Origin: a virus
Reading direction: 5' to 3' (one strand)
DNA length: 30,246 bases
Virus record (IMG/VR): IMGVR_UViG_3300019776_000309
Location: 1 to 30,246 of that record
Shown: piece by piece, positions 14,328-22,743 of the stretch
Position numbering within the stretch: the first letter of the stretch is position 1
Layout of the letters: every line of letters begins with the position of its first letter
Notes under the pieces: model-generated
Told to the model about the DNA's origin: nothing
Database searches by the model: none
What the model saw: the letters and a program-made list of their open reading frames with translations, nothing else
Made by a program: the position numbers and the translations under genes

Positions 14328-14720
14328 ATGGCGTGGCGCGATTGGGGAAACCAACCGATCCAGTCCACCGGCTCGAATCCGGTGGCGAACCCGTCAACCT
14401 CGACGCTCATCGCTGAGGTTGACAGTACGCAGTTGGGCACCGCGTCGTTTGCGCCAAATCAGCACAAGACCCTTCAGGTAACGTGGCTGGTGGGCGCGGA
14501 CACCAACGCGACGTGGCAGCTTGAAGTCGCGGGGTCCACGTCACTCACGGCCGGTCCCTCGACCTCGGTGGACATGCTGTGGGTGAAGACGCCCAGCGGC
14601 CAGAGTGGCCAGTACGTGACGACGCACAAGGTGGGACCGAACGCACGCGTCCGGGCGCGGGTGAATAGCACCTTCACCGGGTCGGCGGTCGCCTCCATCA
14701 TCGCGGAGTACCTCACGTAG
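14328..14720 (+). CDS. small virion-region protein, function unknown
   Basis: A 130-residue Ser/Thr/Ala-rich beta-type protein starting MAWRDWGNQP. It carries strands such as LQVTWLVGADTNATWQLEVAG and VDMLWVKTPSGQSGQYVTTHKVG, ending VRARVNSTFTGSAVASIIAEY. The pattern of ligand-binding-like or fibre-tip beta domains fits a surface-exposed virion protein, but I know no homologue. It starts 4 nt after the preceding stop and its stop overlaps the next GTG start. Confidence 0.6.
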   Translation: MAWRDWGNQPIQSTGSNPVANPSTSTLIAEVDSTQLGTASFAPNQHKTLQVTWLVGADTNATWQLEVAGSTSLTAGPSTSVDMLWVKTPSGQSGQYVTTHKVGPNARVRARVNSTFTGSAVASIIAEYLT

Positions 14721-15241
14721 TGCCAACAGTCGGGAGCTTCCATAGCTTCTACTGGAACGACGCGACGCCGTCCACGGTGGTCATCGTACCCACCGGACGC
14801 GGCGTGGGTGGGTATCCGGCGTGGCAAGCCTCCGTCATTACGCCGTCGCTCTTCGGGGTGGTCGGTGCATGGATCGATCATCAGGTGCAGCGCCTCCGGT
14901 GGGCGCTGCGTCTGGTGCGTCGGATCGAACGCCTCGACGCCGAGCAACGGGATGTCCTGTCTCGTGTGCTGACCACGCTGGAATCGCCTGCATGGCCAGT
15001 GGCGCGGGTGTCTGTGCGGCAGACGGCCACGACGTTGGGCTTCAACCGCCCGGAAGCGTGGATTCACCTATCCCGTGAACTGAAAGCCTCACCGGGACGG
15101 GCGGAGAACACGTACCGGCATCTCCAGACCTGCACGACGCTTCGGAATCGCTTGCGGGAGCAGGGCAGCACGGTCACGAATCCACAGATGCATCTCGTGG
15201 CTGAATTGGCCTACCAGGGCTTCGCGGCGAGGGGACGGTAA
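14720..15241 (+). CDS. phage protein of unknown function with a helical C-terminus
   Basis: A 173-residue protein with a GTG start overlapping the previous TAG. The N-terminal 45 residues are beta/turn type (FHSFYWNDATPSTVVIVPTGRG). Residues 50-95 are basic and helical (VGAWIDHQVQRLRWALRLVRRIERLDAEQRDVLSRVL), followed by more helix to the end. This mixed make-up differs from its beta-rich neighbours. No DNA-binding or enzyme motif is certain. It may be a virion minor protein or an assembly factor. Confidence 0.55.
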   Translation: MPTVGSFHSFYWNDATPSTVVIVPTGRGVGGYPAWQASVITPSLFGVVGAWIDHQVQRLRWALRLVRRIERLDAEQRDVLSRVLTTLESPAWPVARVSVRQTATTLGFNRPEAWIHLSRELKASPGRAENTYRHLQTCTTLRNRLREQGSTVTNPQMHLVAELAYQGFAARGR

Positions 15242-15814
15242 GTGGCGATTACCTACAGCAACATCGCTGGGCAGGAACCCTCCACCGTTACGTTCCGGGT
15301 CGCCACGGTGGTCATCCCGCGTGGATCGACCAACGAGCAACAGGAAATCCTGAGCGTTGGTGATCCGCAGAGCAGCAACGGCATTGCCCGTGTCCTCGCT
15401 GATCCTCCAGCCTCCACCGAATTCGGGCTAGTGACGCGCATCGCGCAGCCGTCCGTGTGGACCTCGGCGTCGATTGCGGCGGAAGCCGCGAAGGCGTCGG
15501 TCAGTCGGTCCTCGGCCACGGGTGTCCGTCCGGTGTGTGTGGGCTTTACGGTGGCGATGGCAGCGACAAGCACCACGCCGAGTGCCTGGAGCGGGACCGT
15601 CTCCCTTGTGGATGGCGCCGCCGGTGGCAGCACGTACCTGTGGCGGTCGGTGTTCTCCCTGCCCGCAGCGGCGGGAGCCATGACGGCGATTGTTCGGTCG
15701 AATCTCTGGATTCCCGGCACGGTGGGCGCTCCGCTCACGCTGGAGTTTTCCTCATCGGGTGGGGCCAACACGGTGCAGTCCGTGTCGATGGAAGGGGTCA
15801 GCGTGAATGGCTAA
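15242..15814 (+). CDS. small virion-region protein, function unknown
   Basis: A 190-residue protein starting at the GTG that directly follows the previous stop. It is beta-rich and Ala/Ser/Thr-rich, with EPSTVTFRVATVVIPRGSTNEQQEILSVGD near the start and AGAMTAIVRSNLWIPGTVGAPLTLEFSSSGG near the end. The composition resembles tail or head fibre domains. It overlaps the next gene by 8 nt. Identity is unknown; a virion structural role is inferred from position only. Confidence 0.6.
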   Translation: MAITYSNIAGQEPSTVTFRVATVVIPRGSTNEQQEILSVGDPQSSNGIARVLADPPASTEFGLVTRIAQPSVWTSASIAAEAAKASVSRSSATGVRPVCVGFTVAMAATSTTPSAWSGTVSLVDGAAGGSTYLWRSVFSLPAAAGAMTAIVRSNLWIPGTVGAPLTLEFSSSGGANTVQSVSMEGVSVNG

Positions 15815-16124
15815 CACGAACGTGCAGGCGATCAAGGTCGCCAACGAGAAGATTCGGCCGCTTGCCGATCTGTTCGGACAGCTCTACAACCGCCTGAAGT
15901 CGGCGCAGATCGAGTACACCGCCGAAGGGTGGAGCACCCTCTTTCCCAACGACACGCAGACTATCAGCGACGGTAGCGACGTAGACGGCCGCACGCCGAT
16001 CACGAATGCGGACGTGCGGAACTTCATGCTGACGGATGCGGTAACGTTCCTCAACGCGCTGGAAGCCACCGCGAACGCAGGGCGGGACCGCGTGTTCAAG
16101 ATCGCCGTGAATCCCGAACGGTAA
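15807..16124 (+). CDS. small virion-region protein, function unknown
   Basis: A 105-residue protein, partly helical, starting MANTNVQAIKVANEKIRPLADLFGQLYNRLKSAQIEYTAE. It then has a Gly/Asp/Thr loop (TISDGSDVDGRTP) and a C-terminal helical half. In phages, proteins with a similar N-KVANEKIRPLAD start are found near fibre genes and may be head-tail or fibre-joining factors, but this is from memory. It ends one nucleotide before the beta-helix fibre gene, which suggests co-function. Confidence 0.6.
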   Translation: MANTNVQAIKVANEKIRPLADLFGQLYNRLKSAQIEYTAEGWSTLFPNDTQTISDGSDVDGRTPITNADVRNFMLTDAVTFLNALEATANAGRDRVFKIAVNPER

Positions 16125-17756
16125 ATGGCACTCGTCGGAACCACCATCTTCGAGGTTCGCACGACCGGAGATGACACGAACAACGGCGGCGCATTCGATC
16201 CCGGCCAAACCGCCGGGATGTTCACGGACGGCGCGGCTACGTCGGCCACGTCGGCTAGTCCCGTGTTCTCGTCGGCGTCGTACAACTTCGTGGCTGGGGA
16301 TGTCGGCGCGTGGGTGTTCATCGCGAGCGGCACGAACTGGACGCCTGGGTGGTACCAGATTGCGTCGGTGGCGAGTAATGTCGCTACGCTGAGTGCGGCG
16401 GCTGGTTCCGGCGTGATCGCGCTCTACGGCACCATCACGACGACGACGGCGCAACTCGGTCCGTCGACGGCGACTGGATGCGCAACCGTGGCCTCACCGA
16501 CCGCCGCGACGTGGAGCATTGATTACAGCCAGCAGGCGGCGGCGCAGTTCACGTATACGGACCTAGCCAGTGCGGGTGCTGGCCTCACGGTGAGCAGCGC
16601 GGCGAAGCCGTTCGCCAAACAGCACGTCGGCAATGCGCTGGTGATCACGGGCGGCACGAATTTCACAGCCGGTCGGTATGTGATCGCGTCGGTCGCGGCA
16701 AGTGTGGCGACGGTCGTGGGCGCTGGCAACATCACCACTGGCGTGGGTGCAAGCGGCACGGGCGGATTGGGAGGAGCGCTCGCCACACCTGGGCAAGCCG
16801 GGGCGCATATGTTGGCGTCGATGGCCTGTTACATCAAAACAGGGTCGTTCACGCAGACCAGCGCATCCACAAACGTGGCAGGCGGAAACTTCACACCGGC
16901 GGCTGCTGTGTTGCTTGAAGGCTACGACACGGTGCGCGGCGATCTGAATCCGATTGGGGCAACAGGCACACGCCCCACCATTACGGCAAGCGCGATTTCC
17001 ACGTTTACGATGATCGGGTCAGCCAGTCTGACGGGCCGTATCTCGAATCTCATTCTGGACGGTGCATCGTTGACATCCAGCCGTGGCGTGAACGCTGCTA
17101 ATGCGTGTGTGGTGACGTACGTGACAGCGAAGAACTGCACGAACGGTGGCATTACGGGAAGTGGCTATGCCGTGCGCTGCTCGACGACTGGATGCAGCAG
17201 TGTCGCCGCACTGTCGATCACGAACGCTATTGGATGCGTCAGTTACTCCAACACGATCAGCGGGATCACATCGACGGTGGCGGTTGCGTGTTTGGCGTAT
17301 AGCAACAGCGGTGCGTCGTCGGACGGATTTGCAACGACAACGGCTGTGAATTGTTCGTCCTACGGCAATGGTCGGGACGGGTTTCGTTCAGGTGTGCAGG
17401 GCGGCACGCTGCTGAATTGCATCAGCGAAGGTAATACCGGCGTGGGTTTCACGCTGAACGGTAACCCCGGTCAGGCTCTCATCAAGTGTGCCGCATACAA
17501 CAACACAGGGGGCGCGACCTCTGTGTCGAGCCGCGACGTTGTGACGGGATTGCTCACGCTGTCGGCTTCGCCCTTTACATCGGCCGCTGGCGGCGATTTC
17601 TCTCTGAATAACACTGCAAATGCGGGCGCGGCTTGTCGGGCCGCAGGTTTCCCCGGAGCCTTTCCGGGTGTGTCGACCACGGGGTATAGCGACATTGGCG
17701 CGGCACAACACGCGGATTCCCCAGCGGTGTTCGCCATGCAGATTTTCGGAGGCTAG
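16125..17756 (+). CDS. right-handed beta-helix virion protein (fibre or spike)
   Basis: A 543-residue protein. The N-terminal part (about 1-210) has repeated Thr/Ala-rich units, twice showing a VGNALVITGGTNFTAGRYVIASV-like pattern (first as GAWVFIASGTNW and GWYQIASV). From about 265 the sequence shows short regularly spaced strands with Asn ladders and Ser/Thr turns (CVVTYVTAKNCTNGGITGSGYAV, CLAYSNSGASSDGF, CSSYGNGRDGF, CISEGNTGVGF), typical of pectate-lyase-like beta-helix proteins. No catalytic residues are obvious. Many such phage proteins bind or cut surface polysaccharides. Base composition is less GC-rich in its second half, suggesting horizontal exchange. Confidence 0.75.
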   Translation: MALVGTTIFEVRTTGDDTNNGGAFDPGQTAGMFTDGAATSATSASPVFSSASYNFVAGDVGAWVFIASGTNWTPGWYQIASVASNVATLSAAAGSGVIALYGTITTTTAQLGPSTATGCATVASPTAATWSIDYSQQAAAQFTYTDLASAGAGLTVSSAAKPFAKQHVGNALVITGGTNFTAGRYVIASVAASVATVVGAGNITTGVGASGTGGLGGALATPGQAGAHMLASMACYIKTGSFTQTSASTNVAGGNFTPAAAVLLEGYDTVRGDLNPIGATGTRPTITASAISTFTMIGSASLTGRISNLILDGASLTSSRGVNAANACVVTYVTAKNCTNGGITGSGYAVRCSTTGCSSVAALSITNAIGCVSYSNTISGITSTVAVACLAYSNSGASSDGFATTTAVNCSSYGNGRDGFRSGVQGGTLLNCISEGNTGVGFTLNGNPGQALIKCAAYNNTGGATSVSSRDVVTGLLTLSASPFTSAAGGDFSLNNTANAGAACRAAGFPGAFPGVSTTGYSDIGAAQHADSPAVFAMQIFGG

Positions 17757-17774
17757 ATGACGCAGTTTTCCAGC

Positions 17775-18308
17775 TCATGGCTGAATGTGTCGCCATACGC
17801 GGTTAGCCGCTACTCTCTGAACAACTTTGCGTGGAAGATTCAGCGCCCGCATGATCTCGCATTGCCGCTTGCCTTCCATCAGCATTGTTCGGATGGCCAA
17901 CACGTTCGCGTCGTTCAACGGGCCACGTTTTGCAGCCCAGTGATTAGAGCCGCGTGGCATTGCTTCAGGATGTTCGCTTGCTGGTCCAAGCACAAGCCTA
18001 TTGCGGCGACCTTTGCGCATAGAGTCGTGGAAATTGTCAGCGACCGTGCCAAGAAACAAATGACTCGGATTACAGCATGGCGGGTTGTCGCAACGGTGGC
18101 AGACCTGACCGTTGTTAACAATGGTCCATCCTTGGTGAGCCAGAAGCCACGATACTACGTGCGCTCCCATGTTTTTGCGCCGAGCATGGACGTAGAACGC
18201 TCCGTATCCAAACGGAAACCGTCCAGCAGTCCAGTTCCAGCACTCGTCATGGCCACGCTTGTCGACTTTGGACCAGAACCGCTTAGCGGTAATTGGGTCA
18301 ATGTTCAT
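17775..18308 (-). CDS. HNH homing endonuclease
   Basis: A 177-residue protein on the opposite strand with the ATG at 18308. It has the CWNWTAGRFPFGYGAF segment (23-38), H50 in MGAHVVSWLLAHQG (47-60) and the zinc/HNH core VCHRCDNPPCCNPSHLFLGT (69-88), followed by N92. This is the phage HNH pattern (HxCDNPxCxNPxHL). The C-terminal part (about 131-175) is helix-turn-helix-like and may give DNA specificity. It lies between the fibre and adaptor genes, 18 nt from the fibre stop, opposite to every other gene around it except the one at 28354. By eye it has clearly lower GC. It is most likely a free-standing homing gene. Confidence 0.88.
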   Translation of the reverse strand: MNIDPITAKRFWSKVDKRGHDECWNWTAGRFPFGYGAFYVHARRKNMGAHVVSWLLAHQGWTIVNNGQVCHRCDNPPCCNPSHLFLGTVADNFHDSMRKGRRNRLVLGPASEHPEAMPRGSNHWAAKRGPLNDANVLAIRTMLMEGKRQCEIMRALNLPRKVVQRVAANRVWRHIQP

Positions 18309-18327
18309 AGCTATAGCATAGCATAAG

Positions 18328-19077
18328 ATGGCCATTTTCTCATCTCTGTACGGCACACGCCTCGATCGCGAACTGGGCAGCGCGGACTCGACGCAACTCT
18401 TCACGACGGCCCGGCGCAAGTCGGCTATCAACGAAGGGATGCAGCAGTTCGCAGATCTGGCCGAGTGCTATCGGCGCACCTCCACTCTCGCGTGGACGAG
18501 TGGCACGGAAGCGGTGACGCTGGGGTCGTCGGACTTTGTACGCCCGGTCGCAGACGGGATCGCCGTGCGCTACACCGACAGCGCGGGGCTGGTCACGATC
18601 CAGCGCGGCGACGATCTACCCCGTGTGGACCGGGCGTGGATTGCGCGGTACCGCCCCGACTGGCTGGATAGCACGATCAGCACAGGTACCCTACGTCTGC
18701 CGGAAGCGCACTACCTCGATAGCGAAGGGGGCGCGTACCGGCTGGGACTCGTCCCGGCTCCGTCTGCAGGGTCTACGACTGCCTCGCTCGCTGTGCAAGT
18801 GCCGTACATCGCACGGCCTCGGGCGCTGTCGAGCAACACGGACGAGCCGATGACGGACAGCAACGGCGTGACGCGCGACGACCTGCGGATGTACCACCAA
18901 GCGTTCGTCCACTACGGGGCGGCGCAGTTGGAGAAGTACCGCCGCGACGTGGAAGCGTCGGGCCTGCAAATGCAGGCATTCATGGGCTACGTCGAACGCT
19001 ACAAAGCGCAGATGAAGCGCAAGGGCGGGCAGGCCATTGCGATGGCGACGGCGTACTTCCGGAGAACCGGCCGGTGA
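18328..19077 (+). CDS. head-tail adaptor-like protein
   Basis: A 249-residue protein. The N-terminus reads MAIFSSLYGTRLDRELGSADSTQLFTTARRKSAINEGMQQFADLAECY, a helical module like that of phage adaptor proteins that dock under the portal (tail completion or gp10-like family). The middle has beta strands (EAVTLGSSDFVRPVADGIAVRY), and the C-terminal helix (HYGAAQLEKYRRDVEASGLQMQAFMGYVERYKAQMKRK) is also usual for these proteins. It probably forms the ring between portal and tail nozzle. It is the first rightward gene after the homing endonuclease insertion and overlaps the zinc-finger gene by GTGA. Confidence 0.65.
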   Translation: MAIFSSLYGTRLDRELGSADSTQLFTTARRKSAINEGMQQFADLAECYRRTSTLAWTSGTEAVTLGSSDFVRPVADGIAVRYTDSAGLVTIQRGDDLPRVDRAWIARYRPDWLDSTISTGTLRLPEAHYLDSEGGAYRLGLVPAPSAGSTTASLAVQVPYIARPRALSSNTDEPMTDSNGVTRDDLRMYHQAFVHYGAAQLEKYRRDVEASGLQMQAFMGYVERYKAQMKRKGGQAIAMATAYFRRTGR

Positions 19078-19229
19078 TTCGCTTGACCTTCAAGTGCGGG
19101 CATCGTCAGCCGTGGGAGGACGGGCAGGAACCCGTCTGTCGGACCTGCGGGGAACGGCAGATTGCGCGGGCGAGTGCGCCCCCCCCTCGAATTCGTGGCG
19201 CGGCAACAGGGCCGCATGTGCAGGGTTAG
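19074..19229 (+). CDS. small zinc-finger protein
   Basis: A 51-residue protein with a GTG start overlapping the adaptor stop (GTGA). It carries FKCGHRQPW near the start and VCRTCGERQI, giving a Cys/His set (CxH plus CxxC) typical of short phage zinc-ribbon proteins that begin with K/CGH. The C-terminus is Pro/Ala/Gly-rich and probably flexible. The role is unknown. Small metal-binding proteins of this kind between adaptor and tail genes recur in phages, but no function is proven. Confidence 0.55.
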   Translation: MIRLTFKCGHRQPWEDGQEPVCRTCGERQIARASAPPPRIRGAATGPHVQG

Positions 19230-19232
19230 AGC

Positions 19233-19670
19233 ATGGATACCTACGGACTCTCGTTTTCGCCTACGGCCTCGCTCGACAAGAGCAATAAGCCGACTGACCC
19301 GAACGCCAACGTGCAGGAGGCGATCCGCACACTGGCCCTCCGCATCCCGAAGGTGACGGGCGCGAAAGGCTTTGCCCCGGATGCCCTGATGAGCGCACAG
19401 GGCGCGTCAGCGGCCCCACAGGGCGGATTGGGGCTGGATCGGCTCCTCGCCATGCTGTTCGGGAATCAGACGCAGCAGGGACGCCCGCAGGCCGCGCCGA
19501 TGGCGGGTTTGGGCGGTAACGCGGCCCCGGCTCCGCGTGTGGGTGGACTGGGGAACGAGACGCCCGCGCAGGGGCTGACGATGGACGCTCCGCAGGCGCC
19601 CTCCTCGCCCATGCCGGAACCCATGCTGCCGCGCACCTACAACAAGCCGATTGATCCGGGCGGCTACTAG
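19233..19670 (+). CDS. virion-region protein, function unknown (low-complexity C-terminus)
   Basis: A 145-residue protein. Residues 1-45 (MDTYGLSFSPTASLDKSNKP, then NVQEAIRTLALRIPKV) look folded, and the rest is Gly/Pro/Ala/Met-rich low complexity (GGLGLDRLLAMLFGNQTQQG, MPEPMLPR) ending PIDPGGY. This composition suits a flexible virion component or tail-assembly factor. It starts 3 nt after the zinc-finger stop and is followed 6 nt later by the large nozzle gene. No known family is recognised. Confidence 0.6.
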   Translation: MDTYGLSFSPTASLDKSNKPTDPNANVQEAIRTLALRIPKVTGAKGFAPDALMSAQGASAAPQGGLGLDRLLAMLFGNQTQQGRPQAAPMAGLGGNAAPAPRVGGLGNETPAQGLTMDAPQAPSSPMPEPMLPRTYNKPIDPGGY

Positions 19671-19676
19671 AGACGG

Positions 19677-21599
19677 ATGGCGAAGTCGCAGGGGACGCGG
19701 GCCGCGAAAACCGCACGGGTGTACCAGATGCTGCCGGTCATTGGACCGTCAGCCGGTCTGGATCTGCGCACGGCTCCGACGCTGATGCAGGCGGATCGGG
19801 CGCGTACGCTCGTGAACTTCTCGCTGGCGGAACCGGGGGCACTCGTTGTCCGTTCGGGCTTTCAGGCGTTCTCGACGGGAACACTCGGTAGCGGCCGGAT
19901 GCAGGGCGCAAAGCGCGTCTACCTGAACACCGCGATTCCGAGTCAGGCGTCCACGGTGTTCACGCTGGCCGCGTGGAACGGCGGGGTCTACAACGCGACG
20001 GACTCGGGCGGGTGGCTCTCGACCACGCCGCAACTGTCGGGGCTGTCCACCAACGAGATTTATTTCGTCAACGACCGCGATCTGGTCGTGGCGATGGACG
20101 GCCAATCGACCGCGCTGCGCAAGTCCACCAACGGCGTGAACTGGACGCGGTTCGGGATTGCGCCGGGGTCCACGAGTCCGACCGTCTCGTCGCTCACCAC
20201 GGGCGCGATGTCGAGCGGGGAGTACGCGTTCACGTTCACGTACAAGGACCGCGATCAGGCGTACGAATCGAACGCGCCGACGGAGTCCACGATCACGCTC
20301 ACCGGGTCGAGTGGCAGCGTCACCGTCGTGGTACCGAACAGCACCGACGCGCAGGTCGATGCGATTGTCGTCTACGCCCGGAAGGTGTCGGCCGGGGAAA
20401 CCGTCGCCCGGAAGGTGTCGAGCCTTGCGCAGTCCGGGGGCGTGAGTTCCACGCTCGTTGTGACCTCGACGACCTGGACGACCAACGACGAAGTCCCGAC
20501 CGACCACACGCTCCCGCCTGCATTGGCGTTCGGCGTGGTGTGGAAGAACCGGTGGTGGGCGCGTGACGCCACAGTGACAAACCGGATTCGGTTTACGCAG
20601 ATTTTCGAGCCGCAGTCGTGGCCGGGGACGTACTACATCGACATCCCCTTTGAGCAGGGCGATGAGGTGCGGGCGCTCTACCCGCTGGGCGACACACTGA
20701 TTGTCTTCGGGAACACCAAGATTTTCATCATCCTCGGCCAGTCGTCGCTGGACTTTGAGGTCCGTCCGTCGCTTGGCTCAGAAGATGGGGCACTCGGCCC
20801 GCGCAGTGTCGCGGCGATTGAGAACGGCGTGGCCCATGCGGGCGCGTCCGGCGTCTACGTGTTCGATGGGACCAGCGACAAGCTGCTGTCCTTCGACATT
20901 GAACCGGGCTGGCTGGATCTAGTCAGTAACGTGTCGGCTGGGGCATTGGGGCGTGTGTCGCTGGTCTATCACAAGCGGCTGAAGGAACTGCGCATTGCGG
21001 TCCCGCGCCGGTATCCCTCGGGGGCCGTGGGGGAATGGATTCTGGACCTGAACCAGACCCGCGCGAAACAGAACCCCGCATGGACCTCGACCGACCGGGA
21101 CATCGCCGGATACATCCCGTGGGATGGCCCCGAAGCGGCGACGGGCGACCGTGGCCGGATGCTCTCGTGGCCGACCACCACCGCACGGCTGATGGAAGAG
21201 GGCGTCGGGACAAGCGCGAATAGCTCGAATCTGACCGGCGAGTACGAAGGACCAGGGCTGACGCTCGGCCCCTTCCGCGCTCGCTACATCGACCTCCGGG
21301 GGGAGTACGAGCCGCATACCGGATCGTTCGGTGTGGAACCCGTGGTGGACGGTGTGACGTTCGGGTCGCAGTCAGTCCCCATGACGCCCGGTGGCGCGGT
21401 CTACGGCACGGCCACGTACGGGACGTCGGTCTATGCGGGCGGCATCACGCGACGGCAGTTCTACAAGGAACTGCCCCTCGAAGCGGAAGGCCGGTCGTTC
21501 GTGCTGAAGGCGGTCTATACCGGACAGGAACGCTTCCGATTGTTCAGTTATCACGTTGGGCTGGTCCCTGAGACGGCCTCGCGGAGCTTCACGGAGTAA
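19677..21599 (+). CDS. tail nozzle / tubular protein (T7 gp12-like)
   Basis: A 640-residue beta-rich protein. Typical features of podoviral nozzle or stabilisation proteins include an early GLDLRTAPTLMQADRARTLVNF (about 25-46), fibronectin-like beta domains (SGEYAFTFTYKDRDQAYESNAPT) and a propeller-like centre (RIRFTQIFEPQSWPGTYYIDI, DEVRALYPLGDTLIVFGNTKIFII, VAHAGASGVYVFDGTSDKLLSFDIE). The LxxFGxxxxxI and YxFDG blades are recurrent in this group. The protein would form the distal tail tube. Its presence, with no tape-measure protein, supports a podovirus. Confidence 0.75.
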   Translation: MAKSQGTRAAKTARVYQMLPVIGPSAGLDLRTAPTLMQADRARTLVNFSLAEPGALVVRSGFQAFSTGTLGSGRMQGAKRVYLNTAIPSQASTVFTLAAWNGGVYNATDSGGWLSTTPQLSGLSTNEIYFVNDRDLVVAMDGQSTALRKSTNGVNWTRFGIAPGSTSPTVSSLTTGAMSSGEYAFTFTYKDRDQAYESNAPTESTITLTGSSGSVTVVVPNSTDAQVDAIVVYARKVSAGETVARKVSSLAQSGGVSSTLVVTSTTWTTNDEVPTDHTLPPALAFGVVWKNRWWARDATVTNRIRFTQIFEPQSWPGTYYIDIPFEQGDEVRALYPLGDTLIVFGNTKIFIILGQSSLDFEVRPSLGSEDGALGPRSVAAIENGVAHAGASGVYVFDGTSDKLLSFDIEPGWLDLVSNVSAGALGRVSLVYHKRLKELRIAVPRRYPSGAVGEWILDLNQTRAKQNPAWTSTDRDIAGYIPWDGPEAATGDRGRMLSWPTTTARLMEEGVGTSANSSNLTGEYEGPGLTLGPFRARYIDLRGEYEPHTGSFGVEPVVDGVTFGSQSVPMTPGGAVYGTATYGTSVYAGGITRRQFYKELPLEAEGRSFVLKAVYTGQERFRLFSYHVGLVPETASRSFTE

Positions 21600-21601
21600 C
21601 A

Positions 21602-22390
21602 GTGGCGAGCTACCCCAATTCGGTCAAAACCTTCGGGACCAAGAGTGCAGGCGACACGATCCAGCCCGCGCACGTCAACGATCTGCAAGACGAAGTCGCG
21701 GCCATCGAGGACGGCCTGCTGAACGGCACCGCGCCGATCAACTCGTCGCGCATCACCGCGCCGTCGATGCAGATCGGCAACGCGACCATTTCGTCGCTGA
21801 CGGTCACGGCGTTCACCTTCCCGGCGAATTCGACCTTTACCAATGTGAACGTCACGGGCGGTTCGACGCTGACCACGTTGAACGCGACGGGTGGGTCCAC
21901 GCTGGCGACGTTGAATGTGACGGGCATGTCCAGCCTCGCCGATTTGCAGGTCGCGGCGGCGGCGCCCGCCGTGCGGGTGTCGAACAGCGCCAATATCGCT
22001 GTCGGTGACGCCAGCACGACACGCCTCACCTTCAACACGGATGTGTTTGCCTCAACCTCGGGGATGCACTCGACGGGCACGAATCCGGGTCGGCTGATTG
22101 CCACCTCGTCAGGCATTTACTGCATTACAGGTACGGTGACGTGGGCGCCGAACTCCAGTGGCTTGCGGCAGGCGCGCATTCTCATCAACGGGTCCTCGTT
22201 TGCCACGATTCAGAGCGTGCCGTCCGCCAGTGGGACGTTCAACACGGATCAGAACATCACCACGATCTATCGCTTTGCGAGTTCCGGCAGTTATGCGGAA
22301 CTGGAGGTGTACCAGAACAGCGGGGGGTCGTTGAACATCTTGGCGGCTGGGGACCACTCGCCGACGTTTGCGATGACGAAAATCCGCTAA
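21602..22390 (+). CDS. tail fibre-like protein with C1q/TNF-like C-terminal domain
   Basis: A 262-residue protein starting at a GTG 2 nt after the nozzle stop. Residues 1-40 include GDTIQPAHVNDLQDEVAAIE, a helical attachment segment common in phage fibre proteins. About 55-120 hold a fibrous beta region with three imperfect units (NVTGGSTLTTL, NATGGSTLATL, NVTGMSSLADL). About 125-262 look like a jelly-roll trimeric head (TRLTFNTDVFASTSGMHSTG, GIYCITGTVTWAPN, SYAELEVYQNSGGSLNI). It may bind host or other surface sugars. Its TAA overlaps the next ATG. Confidence 0.65.
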   Translation: MASYPNSVKTFGTKSAGDTIQPAHVNDLQDEVAAIEDGLLNGTAPINSSRITAPSMQIGNATISSLTVTAFTFPANSTFTNVNVTGGSTLTTLNATGGSTLATLNVTGMSSLADLQVAAAAPAVRVSNSANIAVGDASTTRLTFNTDVFASTSGMHSTGTNPGRLIATSSGIYCITGTVTWAPNSSGLRQARILINGSSFATIQSVPSASGTFNTDQNITTIYRFASSGSYAELEVYQNSGGSLNILAAGDHSPTFAMTKIR

Positions 22391-22743
22391 TGGCGAGCGG
22401 CTACGTTGACACGCTCCTGAACGCCCTCCCCGCTGACAGCAAGCGGGTACTCACGCAGGTGTTCGACTACCTCCAGAACAACTGGAAGGTCGGAACGGGC
22501 GTGCGGGCGACGAACGCGCAGTGGTACCGGATGGAGTCCACGACGGCGAGCGTGGCGAACGTGGAATTCTCGGTCAAGCACGGGTTAGGTGTGGCTCCGC
22601 ACACGCTGATTCCGGTGGTGGATCTGACGCAGGCGGGCGCGAGTCTCGTGCCGCTCACGGTGTCACGGGCGGCGGATGCGGAACGCGTGTACTTGAAGAG
22701 CAGCAGCACGGGTGCGGTGTTCACTTTCTTCGTGGAGAGTTGA
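22390..22743 (+). CDS. small virion-region protein, function unknown
   Basis: A 117-residue protein linked to the previous gene by TAATG. The first 40 residues are helical (VDTLLNALPADSKRVLTQVFDYLQNNW), and the remainder is beta-like (EFSVKHGLGVAPHTLIPVVDL, AERVYLKSSSTGAVFTFFVES). The helical start followed by a small beta domain resembles adhesin or fibre-tip proteins that pair with an upstream fibre. No known family is recognised. Confidence 0.6.
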   Translation: MASGYVDTLLNALPADSKRVLTQVFDYLQNNWKVGTGVRATNAQWYRMESTTASVANVEFSVKHGLGVAPHTLIPVVDLTQAGASLVPLTVSRAADAERVYLKSSSTGAVFTFFVES

